A stretch of 64,000 bases of DNA from Rhizobium etli 8C-3. GTDB lineage: Bacteria; Pseudomonadota; Alphaproteobacteria; Rhizobiales; Rhizobiaceae. Positions within the stretch are counted from its first letter, which is position 1; each line of letters begins with the position of its first letter. Shown here piece after piece: positions 43,784-52,959 of the stretch. Made by a program: the position numbers and the translations under genes. The notes under the pieces are model-generated. The model saw nothing but the letters and a program-made list of their open reading frames with translations. It was not told the DNA's origin and searched no databases. The stretch covers positions 1,739,001-1,803,000 of the forward strand of contig NZ_CP017241.1 in NCBI RefSeq assembly GCF_001908375.1, read 5' to 3'.

Positions 43784-45190
43784 TCAGAGTTCCGACTTTA
43801 TGTCGCCCATGCGGTTCCAGGCGTCGAGACCGGCGATCTTGTAGGCTTCAGCAAGCGTCGGATAATTGAAGGTATTCTCGACGAAATATTCGACGGTGCC
43901 CTTGAGGTTGAGCACGGCCTGGCCGATATGCACGAGTTCGGTCGCTCCTTCGCCGACGATGTGAACGCCGAGCAGACGGCGGGTCTTCAGTGAAAAGATC
44001 ATCTTCAGGAGACCGGTTTCGAGGCCCATGATGTGGCCGCGCGAGGTCTCGCGGAACCGGGCGATGCCGCATTCATATGGAATGCCGCGCTCCTTGACCT
44101 CTTCTTCCGAGAGGCCGCAGGTCGAAATCTCGGGCACGGCGTAGATGCCGTATGGGAAGTATTTGGGGGGCTCCTTGGCGATGGCGCCGATTGCGACGCG
44201 AGCGGCGATACGGCCCTGCTCCATCGATGTCGAGGCAAGGCTCGGAAAGCCGACGACGTCGCCGGCGGCATAGATGTTGGGCACCGAAGTCTGGAAGGTT
44301 TCCGGATTGACCTTCAGCCGACCGCGGCTGTCGGCGTCGAGGCCGGCGGCAGCAAGGTTGAGCGCATCCGTCGCCCCCATGCGTCCGGCGGCAAATAGCA
44401 CCATGTCAGTCGTCAGGTGGCGGCCGTTGTCGAGCGTCAGCGCGACTTTGCCGTTGTCCAGCGTCTCTACCTTGTCCGCCTTCTGGCCGAGCAGCAATTT
44501 CATGTTGCGGTCGCGGAGCTGGTAGGTGAAATCCTCGACGATCTCCTTGTCGATGAAATCGAGCATGGTCGACTTGGGATCGAGCAGGGTCACGGCCGTA
44601 TCGAGGGCGCTGAAGATTGTCGCATATTCGATGCCGATGACGCCTGCGCCGATGACGACCATCGAACGCGGCAGTTCCTCGATATCGAGCAGTTCGTCGC
44701 TGTCGATCACGGTCTTGCCGTCGAAAGGAATGTAGTCCGGGCGGAAAGGCTTGGTGCCGACGGCAAGCAGGACGCTGGCGCAGCTCACCTGCATGGTCTC
44801 CCCGTCATCCTTGATCACCTGCAGCCTCGAAGGATCGACAAAGCTTGCCCTGCCGCGGATATGCTGGACACGGTTGCGGGCGAACTGATGCTCGAGCACT
44901 TCGACCTCGTGGTCGAGCGTGATCAAGAGGCGGCGGCGCAGATCCTCGGCGCTGATCTCTTCCTTGACGCGGTAAGCACGGCCGTAGAAGCCGCGCTCGC
45001 GCCAGCCGGAGAGATTGAGGGCCGTCTCCCGCAGCGTCTTGGAAGGAATTGTGCCCGTATGAACCGAAACGCCGCCGACACGCTTGCCCTGTTCGATGAC
45101 CAGGACCTTCTTGCCGAGCTTCGCGGCCTGGATGGCGCCTCGGCGTCCCGCCGGACCGCTACCCACAACAACAAGATCGTATTGAAACAT
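43784..45190 (-). CDS. sthA: Soluble pyridine nucleotide transhydrogenase
   Basis: FAD enzyme that moves hydride between NADPH and NADH in the cytoplasm. FAD site DLVVVGSGPAGRRGAIQAAKLGKKV, NAD(P) sites VVIGAGVIGIEYATIF and the CNTERMINAL dimer domain are present (468 aa). The redox-active disulphide of related reductases (GGxCxxxGCxPSK) is lost: the site is GGVSVHTGTIPSKTLRE with Ser and Thr replacing the two Cys, which is what marks SthA. A perfect inverted repeat 33 bases upstream is a candidate operator. Confidence 0.94.
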   Translation of the reverse strand: MFQYDLVVVGSGPAGRRGAIQAAKLGKKVLVIEQGKRVGGVSVHTGTIPSKTLRETALNLSGWRERGFYGRAYRVKEEISAEDLRRRLLITLDHEVEVLEHQFARNRVQHIRGRASFVDPSRLQVIKDDGETMQVSCASVLLAVGTKPFRPDYIPFDGKTVIDSDELLDIEELPRSMVVIGAGVIGIEYATIFSALDTAVTLLDPKSTMLDFIDKEIVEDFTYQLRDRNMKLLLGQKADKVETLDNGKVALTLDNGRHLTTDMVLFAAGRMGATDALNLAAAGLDADSRGRLKVNPETFQTSVPNIYAAGDVVGFPSLASTSMEQGRIAARVAIGAIAKEPPKYFPYGIYAVPEISTCGLSEEEVKERGIPYECGIARFRETSRGHIMGLETGLLKMIFSLKTRRLLGVHIVGEGATELVHIGQAVLNLKGTVEYFVENTFNYPTLAEAYKIAGLDAWNRMGDIKSEL

Positions 45191-45222
45191 GGCGCAGCCC
45201 CGGAATTGGAATTTGGAATCAT

Positions 45223-45239
45223 ATTTTGCAGCGCAAAAT
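45223..45239. promoter_or_regulatory. Perfect palindrome ATTTTGC-AGC-GCAAAAT before sthA
   Basis: Seven-base arms around a three-base spacer, 33 bases upstream of the sthA ATG. It shares TTTTGCAGYGCAA with the site at 39857-39870 upstream of the CCTCC small RNA. TGC-N3-GCA repeats are recalled as binding sites of PhaR-type PHB regulators in alphaproteobacteria; no direct evidence here. Confidence 0.5.
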
Positions 45240-45292
45240 GTCGCTCATCCACGGGTAGCTGGTCAATGTCACGGATTGTTTTACGGCTGCTG

Positions 45293-45868
45293 TCAGGAAT
45301 TGCCGAAAACGAAGGGCTCCATTTTCTCGAACGTGCGATCCATCGCAAAAGCGCGGCTGAACGAAAAGGGCAAGTGCCCGTAGAGAAGCGACAACTGGCC
45401 CTCGGCGGCCTCCTCGTCCTTGCCGGCGACGGCGGCCAGATAGAGTGCTGAGGCAAGCCCGGTGCGATCGGCACCGGCGCGGCAATGAATGAGCAGCGGT
45501 TTCGGCGCGTCCCGCATGATGGCAATGAGTTCCTTGGCCCGTTGCGGGCTCAGTTCCCGTCCCGCAGACATTTTGAAGTTGATATGGACGATGTTCAATG
45601 CTTTCGCCTGCTCAACCTCGTCGGCGTACCATTTGGAGCTGTCGGCTTTGCCCCTGAGATTGAGGATCGTCCTGATGCCATACTGTTTTTCAAGCTCTGT
45701 GATTGATTGGGCAGACGGCTGCGACGAACGGTAGACTTCGCCGGCAACGACCGTTGCGAAATTGTCCGTTGCTTGCAGATAAAGAAAATAACCGCCCGCG
45801 GTGAGCAGGAATAGGCCGAAGAGCCTTAGCGCCGCCTTCCGGTAGCGTGGGAAGAATTTTATCGTCAT
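45293..45868 (-). CDS. Dual-specificity/tyrosine phosphatase family protein
   Basis: A 191-aa protein. One N-terminal membrane helix (AALRLFGLFLLTAGGYFLYL) puts the rest in the periplasm. The P-loop is LLIHCRAGADRTGLASALYLAAV (HC-x5-R), the DSP/PTP signature, and VYRSSQPSAQSITELEKQYGIRTILNLRG is the substrate-side region. Start ATG 45868 has GAGG upstream; the longer frame to 45916 is not needed. Target unknown. It lies just upstream of sthA on the same strand, but the palindrome between them argues for separate control. Confidence 0.88.
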   Translation of the reverse strand: MTIKFFPRYRKAALRLFGLFLLTAGGYFLYLQATDNFATVVAGEVYRSSQPSAQSITELEKQYGIRTILNLRGKADSSKWYADEVEQAKALNIVHINFKMSAGRELSPQRAKELIAIMRDAPKPLLIHCRAGADRTGLASALYLAAVAGKDEEAAEGQLSLLYGHLPFSFSRAFAMDRTFEKMEPFVFGNS

Positions 45869-46120
45869 CGAATGCCTCTGCCTCGGAACGCTACCTGCGA
45901 GGCAGCATGCGCTCATTGCGACCCGAAGCTGACAGACACCTGAATGGTGGCGCTATTGAGCATCCTTCTTCTGGATTGGCCACATGCCCTTGAGGCTGCC
46001 GAGACGCTTTGCCGTCTCGAGGCATGGCCGAGAAAGATCAAGCGGTACAGAGGGCCTCAACATCTTTGCAGATGAGCTTTCTGGCGAAGGGCAAGGGATA
46101 GGACCGCTACGCGGTCTGCG

Positions 46121-47575
46121 TCAGGCTTGCAGCCGATCGCGCGCGACCGACAGTCGAATGACGAGGCCACCCGCTTTCCAGTCTCGATGGATTTCGCCGC
46201 CGAGCTGGCTACGGACCGTGGCGCGACCGAGAATCGTGCCGAAGCCGTCCCCGTCAGCGCCCTGCATTACGGGCGGGCCGTCTCGCTCCGTCCAGGTGAG
46301 GATGAAGGTGTCACCGTCCTCTTCGCACGCGATCTCGACGCAGCCCTTGTCGGTCGATAGTGCCCCGTATTTTGCGGCATTGGTCGCAAACTCGTGCAGC
46401 AGCAGCGCAAAGCTCGTGAGGGCGCCCCCGGAGATGGTCGCGTCGGGGCCGCTTACGACCGCATGGGGTGTGCTTGCGTCTGCGCCGCGATCGTACGGCG
46501 CAAGGATCGTCTGCAACAGGGTATGGAGAGTGGTCGCCTGCTCGATGCGGTCCGACGCCTGGGACGTCCGCGGCACCGTCAAGGCATGAGCCCGGGCGAG
46601 CGCTACCAGCCTCTGAGACACTGCCGTGGCGAGCTCAGCCGGTGTCGTCGCCCTTTTCGCGCTCAGCGACACGACGCTGCTGGCCAGCGCGAAGAGGTTC
46701 TTGATGCGATGATCCATTTCTCGAAGGAGAAGGTGCTGCTGCTCTTCCGCGCGCCTGCGCTCGGTTATGTCACGCGCGATCTTGGAGGCCCCGATCACCT
46801 GGCCAGCGCGATTTCGGATTGGCGACACCGACAAGGATATCTCGACAAGGCTCCCGTCCTTGCGCCGGCGGACGGTCTCGTAGTGGTCGATCTTCTCACC
46901 CCGTCGAAGCCGGGCGAGGATGTTCGGCTCCTCATCGGCTCGATCCATTGGTATGAGCATGGTGACCGAGCGGCCGATGGCTTCTTCGGCAGTATAGCCG
47001 AAAAGCTGCTCGGCTCCGCGGTTCCAGTCGGTGATCGTACCGTTGAGATCCTTTGCCAGGATGGCATCATCGGATGATTCGACTATAGCTGCGACCCGCT
47101 GCACGGCTTCGTCGGCGACAGCAGCGTCCGATTGATCGACGAGCATGTTGACCGCACCGACCAGCGTGCCCTCGGCGTCGAAGATCGGGGTCGGAAAGGC
47201 CCGGAACAGGACCCGGCGGCCGTCCGGTCGCTCGGCAACTGCTTCGAGCCCTCGCACCGGGCGCCTTTCGCGCAGGGCCATGGCCATAGGACATTCGTCA
47301 TGTGGCAGGGGCGTGCCGTCCGGCCAATATAGCTTCCAGGAGCCGCAGAATTCGCTCTTCCCGAGCTCCGGCTTCACTCCCCACAGCTCGGCGGCCGCGT
47401 CGTTGTAGAAGGTTATCAGGCCCAATGCATCGGTCGTATAGACGGCTTCCGGTAGAGCCTGAAGGATGTGCTCGAGCGCCACGTTCGCATGGATTGCGAA
47501 GGCTGCGGATTGTCGTTGCGCCTCGTTGCGGGGCCTGGTTAACGGTGTCTCGTCCTGACTCAGGGGCTTGTTCAT
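46121..47575 (-). CDS. HWE-family sensor histidine kinase with two PAS domains
   Basis: A 484-aa kinase with no membrane segment, so a cytoplasmic sensor. Two PAS domains occur in order: [26 protein letters not shown] (from about 42) and [37 protein letters not shown] (from about 165), each with PAC. The HWE kinase core follows: H-box [23 protein letters not shown]-box [14 protein letters not shown], and the W-E pair [10 protein letters not shown]. Start ATG 47575 ([10 protein letters not shown]) is chosen over a GTG at 47758. No response regulator is adjacent, so it is an orphan; HWE kinases often feed PhyR-type general stress control. Confidence 0.9.
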   Translation of the reverse strand: MNKPLSQDETPLTRPRNEAQRQSAAFAIHANVALEHILQALPEAVYTTDALGLITFYNDAAAELWGVKPELGKSEFCGSWKLYWPDGTPLPHDECPMAMALRERRPVRGLEAVAERPDGRRVLFRAFPTPIFDAEGTLVGAVNMLVDQSDAAVADEAVQRVAAIVESSDDAILAKDLNGTITDWNRGAEQLFGYTAEEAIGRSVTMLIPMDRADEEPNILARLRRGEKIDHYETVRRRKDGSLVEISLSVSPIRNRAGQVIGASKIARDITERRRAEEQQHLLLREMDHRIKNLFALASSVVSLSAKRATTPAELATAVSQRLVALARAHALTVPRTSQASDRIEQATTLHTLLQTILAPYDRGADASTPHAVVSGPDATISGGALTSFALLLHEFATNAAKYGALSTDKGCVEIACEEDGDTFILTWTERDGPPVMQGADGDGFGTILGRATVRSQLGGEIHRDWKAGGLVIRLSVARDRLQA

Positions 47576-48247
47576 GCGACACTTTTTGCGAAGTTCGTGA
47601 CCATCAACATTCCCATTGGCTCTGGCCGCTGTCGCGGCTGAAGGTAAGGCCGCCCGTAAGGCGAAGTTTAAATTTAGTGGATGCAGGGGCGGTTTGGTAG
47701 GGGCAGTCGTCAAAGCAGTCTGAATTTTACGACAGGGGCGGAGATACAGCGTCTTCACCTTAATCGTGTTCCGATGCAGGTCAGGAATATAGGTGCCGCG
47801 CCTGCGCAGTCCTTTTTGGCGGCAAACCGCGAGGGTCGGGCGTGGGCGGTCATGATTGTGAACATCACGTCCCTGGCGCTAAGGCTGGTCGCGAAATGCA
47901 TTTGATCACCCAGAGGACCTGGCGGCGGGCGTGGCCGAAGCGCGGTCGGAAACAGTCGGCTTCGGCGATCTGCGTTTTTGGCCGGCGACGCGCCGCGGGA
48001 TCAGCCTGAACCGCGGCAATCGAGGTTCTCGCAACGGCAAGTGCGGCATCGCCGAGGTCGCGGAAGCAGGCCGCAGCCGCTCACGATGGCCGTGATAGTT
48101 CTTCCTTGGAGTGAGCCGGACACGCGGTATGTTTGCGGATTTCAGCGGGCTTAGCCGACTGTTCGGCAAGGGATTGGCGCTCGTCAACCGGCCAATGGTT
48201 GCCCTGAGTCGACAGGCAATTCATGGTTCTGGCGGAAGCACTGCATT
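47576..48247. other. Long intergenic region, no gene seen
   Basis: About 670 bases between the HWE kinase start and the end of map. It should hold the kinase promoter (minus strand) and the map 3' end. Short frames on both strands are Arg-rich and lack ribosome binding sites, so none is called. Confidence 0.5.
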
Positions 48248-49084
48248 TCAACTGCCAAGCGGCAGCAGGCCTGGACGGTCGAGGCCGCCGGGCGAAAGGG
48301 TGAATATCTCGCAGCCGCCGGCCGTGACACCGACGGTATGTTCGTATTGCGCCGAAAGCGACCGGTCGCGCGTGACCGCCGTCCAGCCATCGGCAAGCAC
48401 CTTCACATGTGGACGGCCGAGATTGATCATCGGCTCGATCGTGAAGATCATGCCTTCACGCAACTCCGGACCCTCGTTGGCCCGACCGTAGTGCAGGATG
48501 TTTGGCGAATCGTGGAAGAGGCGGCCAACCCCATGGCCGCAGAAATCGCGGACGACCGAGCAGCGCTCGTTTTCTGCGTAGGTCTGTATCGCCTCGCCGA
48601 TCGCGCCCGTGCGCGCGCCGGGGCGGACGGCGGCTATGCCGCGCATCAGCGCTTCATGCGTGACTTCGAGGAGACGCTCGGCGGCACGCTTGATCTGCCC
48701 GACCGGATACATGCGGCTGGAATCGCCGTGCCAGCCATCGAGGACGAAGGTGACGTCGATATTGACGATGTCGCCTTCGCGAAGCGGTTTTGCGTCCGGA
48801 ATGCCGTGGCAGACGACGTGGTTGATCGAGGTGCAGGTGGATTTCGTATAGCCGCGATAATTGAGCGTCGCGGGCTGGGCGCCGTTGTCCATGCCGAATT
48901 CGAAGACGAACCGGTCGATCGCGTCGGTCGCAAGCCCCGGCCTGACGATCGCCGCGAGTTCGTCGAGGCAGCGGGCGGTCAACTGGCACGCCTTGCGCAT
49001 GCTCTCGAAGGCCTCGGGACCATAGAGCCGGATGGCGCCGGTATTCTTCGGCGGCGCGGAGGAGGCTTCGATATAATTCACCAT
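48248..49084 (-). CDS. map: Methionine aminopeptidase, type I
   Basis: Removes the initiator methionine from new proteins. The 278-aa enzyme has its five metal ligands in NIDVTFVLDGWHGDSSRMY (two Asp), GHGVGRLFHDSP (His), TIEPMINLG (Glu) and QYEHTVGVT (Glu). The start at 49084 lies inside the last codons of a small overlapping upstream ORF (see 49078-49194). A second copy is common in rhizobia. Confidence 0.95.
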   Translation of the reverse strand: MVNYIEASSAPPKNTGAIRLYGPEAFESMRKACQLTARCLDELAAIVRPGLATDAIDRFVFEFGMDNGAQPATLNYRGYTKSTCTSINHVVCHGIPDAKPLREGDIVNIDVTFVLDGWHGDSSRMYPVGQIKRAAERLLEVTHEALMRGIAAVRPGARTGAIGEAIQTYAENERCSVVRDFCGHGVGRLFHDSPNILHYGRANEGPELREGMIFTIEPMINLGRPHVKVLADGWTAVTRDRSLSAQYEHTVGVTAGGCEIFTLSPGGLDRPGLLPLGS

Positions 49085-49194
49085 TGCACGGCCTTAGCGG
49101 AGATTGTCCTTATCGTACATAATGCAGCTATGCCGCGTTCGTCCATCGCGATCAACTGCTGCCAAGAGATTTGTACCACTTCGATACTGTCCAT
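49078..49194 (-). CDS. Possible small upstream ORF overlapping the map start
   Basis: 38 codons: MDSIEVVQISWQQLIAMDE, then RGIAALCTIRTISAKAVQW. GGAAAGG lies about seven bases before its ATG at 49194, and its stop (TGG TGA) overlaps the map ATG, as in translational coupling. No family is known. It could be a leader peptide or chance; confidence is low. Confidence 0.25.
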   Translation of the reverse strand: MDSIEVVQISWQQLIAMDERGIAALCTIRTISAKAVQW

Positions 49195-49389
49195 CGGTAT
49201 GCCTTTCCAGCCACGCGGTCGGTTCACCCGGGTTTTGCGTCTTGCGCTGAACTTGGAACGGCGCGCTGGAAACTGCCGCGTTGAAGTGAAATATATGGCG
49301 CTTCCCGGCGCCATGCTTACAGAACCGGATTTATCGAGGACTTGCCCTAGCTTTTCTGATTGGACACAAGCAAAACGCGGCGAGACATC
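49195..49389. other. Divergent promoter region between map and the adenylate cyclase gene
   Basis: About 195 bases of intergenic DNA with no strong hairpin or gene. It should hold the promoters of both flanking genes. Confidence 0.4.
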
Positions 49390-50292
49390 ATGAGCGAAAC
49401 GCGACGCAAGCTGACCACCATCTTCTCCGCCGACGTGCAGGACTACACGCGCCTGATGGGTGCAGATGAGGAGGGCACGCTGGCGATGCTGAAGCGGTAT
49501 CGCGATGCGATGTCGCGGCTCATCGCGTTGCACGGAGGGCGGGTGATCAATACCTGGGGCGATGGATTGATCGCCGATTTTCCGAGCGTCGTCGAGGCGG
49601 TTCGTGCGGCAGTCGACGTTCAGAACGAGCTTGCGGGCATGAACGCTACGCGGCCGGCGGAGGGTCGCATGCTCTTTCGGATCGGCATCAACCTCGGCGA
49701 TGTGATCGTCGAAGGCGACGATCTCTATGGTGACGGCGTCAATATTGCCGCTCGGCTGCAGGCGTCTGCCAACGCCGGCGGGATCGTGATATCGAATACC
49801 GTCTACGATCAGGTCCGCAACAAGGTGGCCGTCGGTTTCGATTTTCTCGGGCCTCTGGTGGTGAAGAATGTCACGGAACCCGTGCCGAGTTATGCCGTGC
49901 GCATCGGCGAAGGCATAAAGAGCGCACTGCAGCCGGAGGCTCCAGCGAACCGCCCGGACGCTCCGGCAACGACCAATTGGCCGCTTGGCGCAAAGGCTCG
50001 CAAGTTGTTTGGTCTGATCGCCTTGTTGAGCGCTGTGCTGGTCGTCATCAATCTTTTCTCCTGGCGGGGCGTCTTCTGGGCGGCATGGCCGCTTCTTGCC
50101 TTTGCTGTCCTGACGGCAATGATATGGGTGCGGCATCAGAACCGCGTCGATCGGGCCATTGCCGTCCTCGGCGTCGCCGGGCTCGGCATGATCGCGATCA
50201 ACCTTTTATCGTGGCACGGGATATTCTGGGCGATATGGCCAGTTCTAGGCCTAGCAGCCGCTGCCGGCGTTCGATGGGTGATGCGAAACTGA
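49390..50292 (+). CDS. Class III adenylate/guanylate cyclase with C-terminal membrane helices
   Basis: About 300 aa. An N-terminal catalytic domain (TTIFSADVQDYTRLMGADEEGTLAML with the metal-binding Asp, GGRVINTWGDGLIADFPSVVEAV, FRIGINLGDVIVEGDDLYGDGVNIAARLQ) makes cAMP or cGMP. Two pairs of helices follow at the C-terminus (LFGLIALLSAVLVVINLFSWRGVFWAAWPLLAFAVL, IAVLGVAGLGMIAINLLSWHGIFWAIWPVLGLAAAAG), which resemble each other and a 2TM repeat. This order (cyclase first, membrane last) is reversed compared with many sensor cyclases. Start ATG 49390; a TTG at 49360 is rejected. Confidence 0.88.
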   Translation: MSETRRKLTTIFSADVQDYTRLMGADEEGTLAMLKRYRDAMSRLIALHGGRVINTWGDGLIADFPSVVEAVRAAVDVQNELAGMNATRPAEGRMLFRIGINLGDVIVEGDDLYGDGVNIAARLQASANAGGIVISNTVYDQVRNKVAVGFDFLGPLVVKNVTEPVPSYAVRIGEGIKSALQPEAPANRPDAPATTNWPLGAKARKLFGLIALLSAVLVVINLFSWRGVFWAAWPLLAFAVLTAMIWVRHQNRVDRAIAVLGVAGLGMIAINLLSWHGIFWAIWPVLGLAAAAGVRWVMRN

Positions 50293-50388
50293 CTTAAAGA
50301 GTGCATTTGGCCGTGTCTATGAGGCGGCGTTGCCAGTGTTGCGAGTTGCGTATCTTGCCGCGCTGCTCGATGATCGACGAAAGACACC

Positions 50389-51285
50389 ATGACGACGGAA
50401 AAGTTAGATCAGTTCCGGGACATCATTATCAGCGCGTATCCGGACTTGGCCACATCGACTTTCGAGCTCGCCCCGGTAGGCTGGGATTCGATCGCCGTTG
50501 ACGTCGATGACCGGCTGATCTTCAAGTTTCCCCGCAATGAGGTCGCACAAAAGGCGCTTGTGAGGGAGGCCGCACTGCTTGCTGTCGTGCGACCCAGGGT
50601 CACAATGGCCGTCCCGGAGCTGCGCATTTTCGAGAGAGGTCAGCACCTGTTTTCTCTCCATGAGAAGCTGATGGGCGAACATCTGCTCACGGCCGATTAT
50701 GACAGGCTGCCGGAAGATTCGCGCCAGCGCCTTGGCGATGCATTGGGGCAGTTTTACATCGAACTTCACGGGCTCGATAAGGAGCAAATGGCGGATGCCG
50801 GCGCCGCGCCGATCGGTGCATGGCAAAGCCCTGCAACGCTTCGCGGCAAAGCCGTGCCGGCCCTTCCGGCCGAACTTCGCGGCGTGGCCGAGGCTATCAT
50901 CGCAGAATTCGAGCGGCTTGCGCCCGATCCCCATGGGCAGACCTATGGCTTTTTCGACGGCCATGGATGGAACATGGCTTTCGACCCTGTGCGGGGCCGC
51001 CTCAATGGCATCTACGATTTTGCTGATTCCGGCTTTGGTCCGGTCCACCAGGAGTTCATCTACTCGAACTTCATATCGCCGGATCTCACGGAGAGGATCG
51101 CTGCGGCTTATGAAAAGGCGTCGGGCCGGACGCTCGACCGGCGCCGTATCGCGATCCTCACCGGTATTCATCGGCTGTCGGAATTGGCAGAGCTACCGGA
51201 TGATCCCCGCCACACTTTGGCAATGACCCACCATACCGTGATTTGGCTCGAGACGATGTCGGGCCTCGGGTACGCTTCAAGCTAA
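50389..51285 (+). CDS. Aminoglycoside phosphotransferase-like kinase
   Basis: A 298-aa kinase-fold protein. The Brenner motif is TYGFFDGHGWNMAFD (the usual HxDxxxxN His is Phe; Asp and Asn are kept), and the DFG-like segment is GIYDFADSGFGPVHQEFIYSNF. N-terminal LIFKFPRNEVAQKALVREAALLAVV holds the ATP-binding Lys region. Real substrate unknown; family members phosphorylate antibiotics, choline or homoserine. It starts about 95 bases after the cyclase gene. Confidence 0.82.
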   Translation: MTTEKLDQFRDIIISAYPDLATSTFELAPVGWDSIAVDVDDRLIFKFPRNEVAQKALVREAALLAVVRPRVTMAVPELRIFERGQHLFSLHEKLMGEHLLTADYDRLPEDSRQRLGDALGQFYIELHGLDKEQMADAGAAPIGAWQSPATLRGKAVPALPAELRGVAEAIIAEFERLAPDPHGQTYGFFDGHGWNMAFDPVRGRLNGIYDFADSGFGPVHQEFIYSNFISPDLTERIAAAYEKASGRTLDRRRIAILTGIHRLSELAELPDDPRHTLAMTHHTVIWLETMSGLGYASS

Positions 51286-51459
51286 TGGGCGAAAGAGGCG
51301 GCGGAGACGACTTCAGACAACGGAACCAAAGAACCGAGCTGCGATGCTGGAGACTTCGTCGTGAACAAACCGCCGATGCCTTCGGCATTCGTGAATATGT
51401 CCGGTGCCAGTTTCCGGCCCTGCGGCGTCTGGACCGATCGCCATCCCGCGAGGCGGTGC

Positions 51460-52701
51460 TTAGCTTCGCTTCGAAAATAGCGATGCGAGACTTGGACGTG
51501 GAGAGGGCGGGTTTTTCAGGCGCGGCACGACCACGAGACGTTTGACTTCGCCGCGCTTGAAGGCGGCAAGGAAGCGCCGGTAGTCCTTGAACGAGATGCA
51601 TCCGTTGGAATCGCCTCGTTTGCCGAGCATGTAGGTATGGGCGAGCAGACCGACACGACCGTGGATCTTCTGCGGGCCGCCGATGGGATGGAGGCGGATC
51701 GCCTCGACGCCATGGAAAAGTGCTTCGCGCATGGCGAGGTCATAGGTGTGCGGCGGAGTGGGACCGCGCATCTTCTTGTCGGCGAAGCGCGGCTTGTCGC
51801 GCATGGCACCGAGGCCGGAATGGGCTTCGAGTCTTTCGCCGTTCGGCAAATAGACGATGCTGGCCTCGATATCGTAGATCGCCACGCCATTGCGGGCGCT
51901 GGGCATCAGGGCCGGCTTGGCGAATGCCGGCATCTCCTCGTCGTCATCTTCCGTTCGCGCATAGGCAAGAGCCGGTCCGGCTTCGGGCGCGTCGATCTTC
52001 GGCTTTCCGGGACGTGCCATCGGCAGCGGAATATCGGTACCAGGCGCCAGAACGAGCCCGAAAGGCTCGTCGGACGTTGTCGTTTCGGCGGAGGCGAGTT
52101 CGACAGGAGCGGCAGTGGGTATCGGCTTTGCAGAAGGAAAGCTGGCAGCAAGCGCGAGGCCCAAGGCCGGTGCAACCGGCTTGGCCAAGGCGGTCTGGAG
52201 CGGATAATCAGGTGCCGGAAGTGCCGCAGGCGCGGTGACCGGCGAAACAGGTGCGGCGCTTGCAAGCACCAGCGCCTGCTGCTTCAGCGCTGCAGCCATC
52301 GCCGCGCTGTTGTTGCGCATCGCAAGCAGCGACAGCCCGCGACGCTGCATGAGAGCGACTATATCCTTGGAGGATTTCGGCGAGAGTTCGCCAACCATGC
52401 GGTCGGAAACCGTTGTCTGGCCCGGAAGGCGCGAGAACTTTTTGATGCGGATCACCTGATGCGCAGGAACGTGCGGAACCGGCGTCCGGGCGATCGCGAC
52501 ATCGGCGATCGTCGCAACTGCGGTCGGTTGCGGCATTGCGGAGGTGTGCATGGCTGCGATAGAGGCGATCGTCCAGGCGGACAGAGCGACCGCGATACCA
52601 ATTGCAGCAGTTCCGGAGATGAGCCGGAGGGGTCTGGTTGAGCGAAAAAAAGCCCAGCCGAAAGGGTTGACGCCTTCACGCGTCTCAACAGCAAACGCCA
52701 T
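51460..52701 (-). CDS. DUF2778 (Tlde1-like) membrane-anchored protein
   Basis: About 413 aa. An N-terminal membrane helix (PLRLISGTAAIGIAVALSAWTIASIAAMH) anchors a long Ala/Pro-rich periplasmic linker, and the C-terminal 150 residues are DUF2778: AIYDIEASIVYLPNGERLEAHSGLGAMRD, KMRGPTPPHTYDLAMREALFHGVEAIRLHPIGG, GRVGLLAHTYMLGKRGDSNGCISFKDYRRFLAAFKRGEVKRLVVV. The His and the SNGC Cys match the L,D-transpeptidase-like active site of Tlde1 toxins. In Rhizobiales similar anchored proteins are common and no type VI secretion genes are nearby, so it is more likely a cell-wall enzyme of the cell itself. Confidence 0.85.
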   Translation of the reverse strand: MAFAVETREGVNPFGWAFFRSTRPLRLISGTAAIGIAVALSAWTIASIAAMHTSAMPQPTAVATIADVAIARTPVPHVPAHQVIRIKKFSRLPGQTTVSDRMVGELSPKSSKDIVALMQRRGLSLLAMRNNSAAMAAALKQQALVLASAAPVSPVTAPAALPAPDYPLQTALAKPVAPALGLALAASFPSAKPIPTAAPVELASAETTTSDEPFGLVLAPGTDIPLPMARPGKPKIDAPEAGPALAYARTEDDDEEMPAFAKPALMPSARNGVAIYDIEASIVYLPNGERLEAHSGLGAMRDKPRFADKKMRGPTPPHTYDLAMREALFHGVEAIRLHPIGGPQKIHGRVGLLAHTYMLGKRGDSNGCISFKDYRRFLAAFKRGEVKRLVVVPRLKNPPSPRPSLASLFSKRS

Positions 52702-52959
52702 ACTACTCGGTTTCCCAACGCGTCACATTACCGGCGGTTTACGCGGAACGCCCTTGCCGGAGCCGGTAATGAAGCAAGAGGGCCAAAATGAGGCCCCGAT
52801 GCGACTTGCCGACTACCTGGAAGCATGACGCAGTATGGTAACGAATTCCTTTACGGGATTATCTTGCCGGTTTTTGCGATGCGGTCACCAAGGAACTGCG
52901 GCCGTCGACTACGAGCCTCATCGCCTTTCATGAAGGCGTTTGCCTTGCGAGGCGCGCTG

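Noticed and set aside
47681..47905. 74-codon plus-strand ORF between the HWE kinase and map
   Set aside because: No SD and no family resemblance; starts inside the region upstream of the kinase start.
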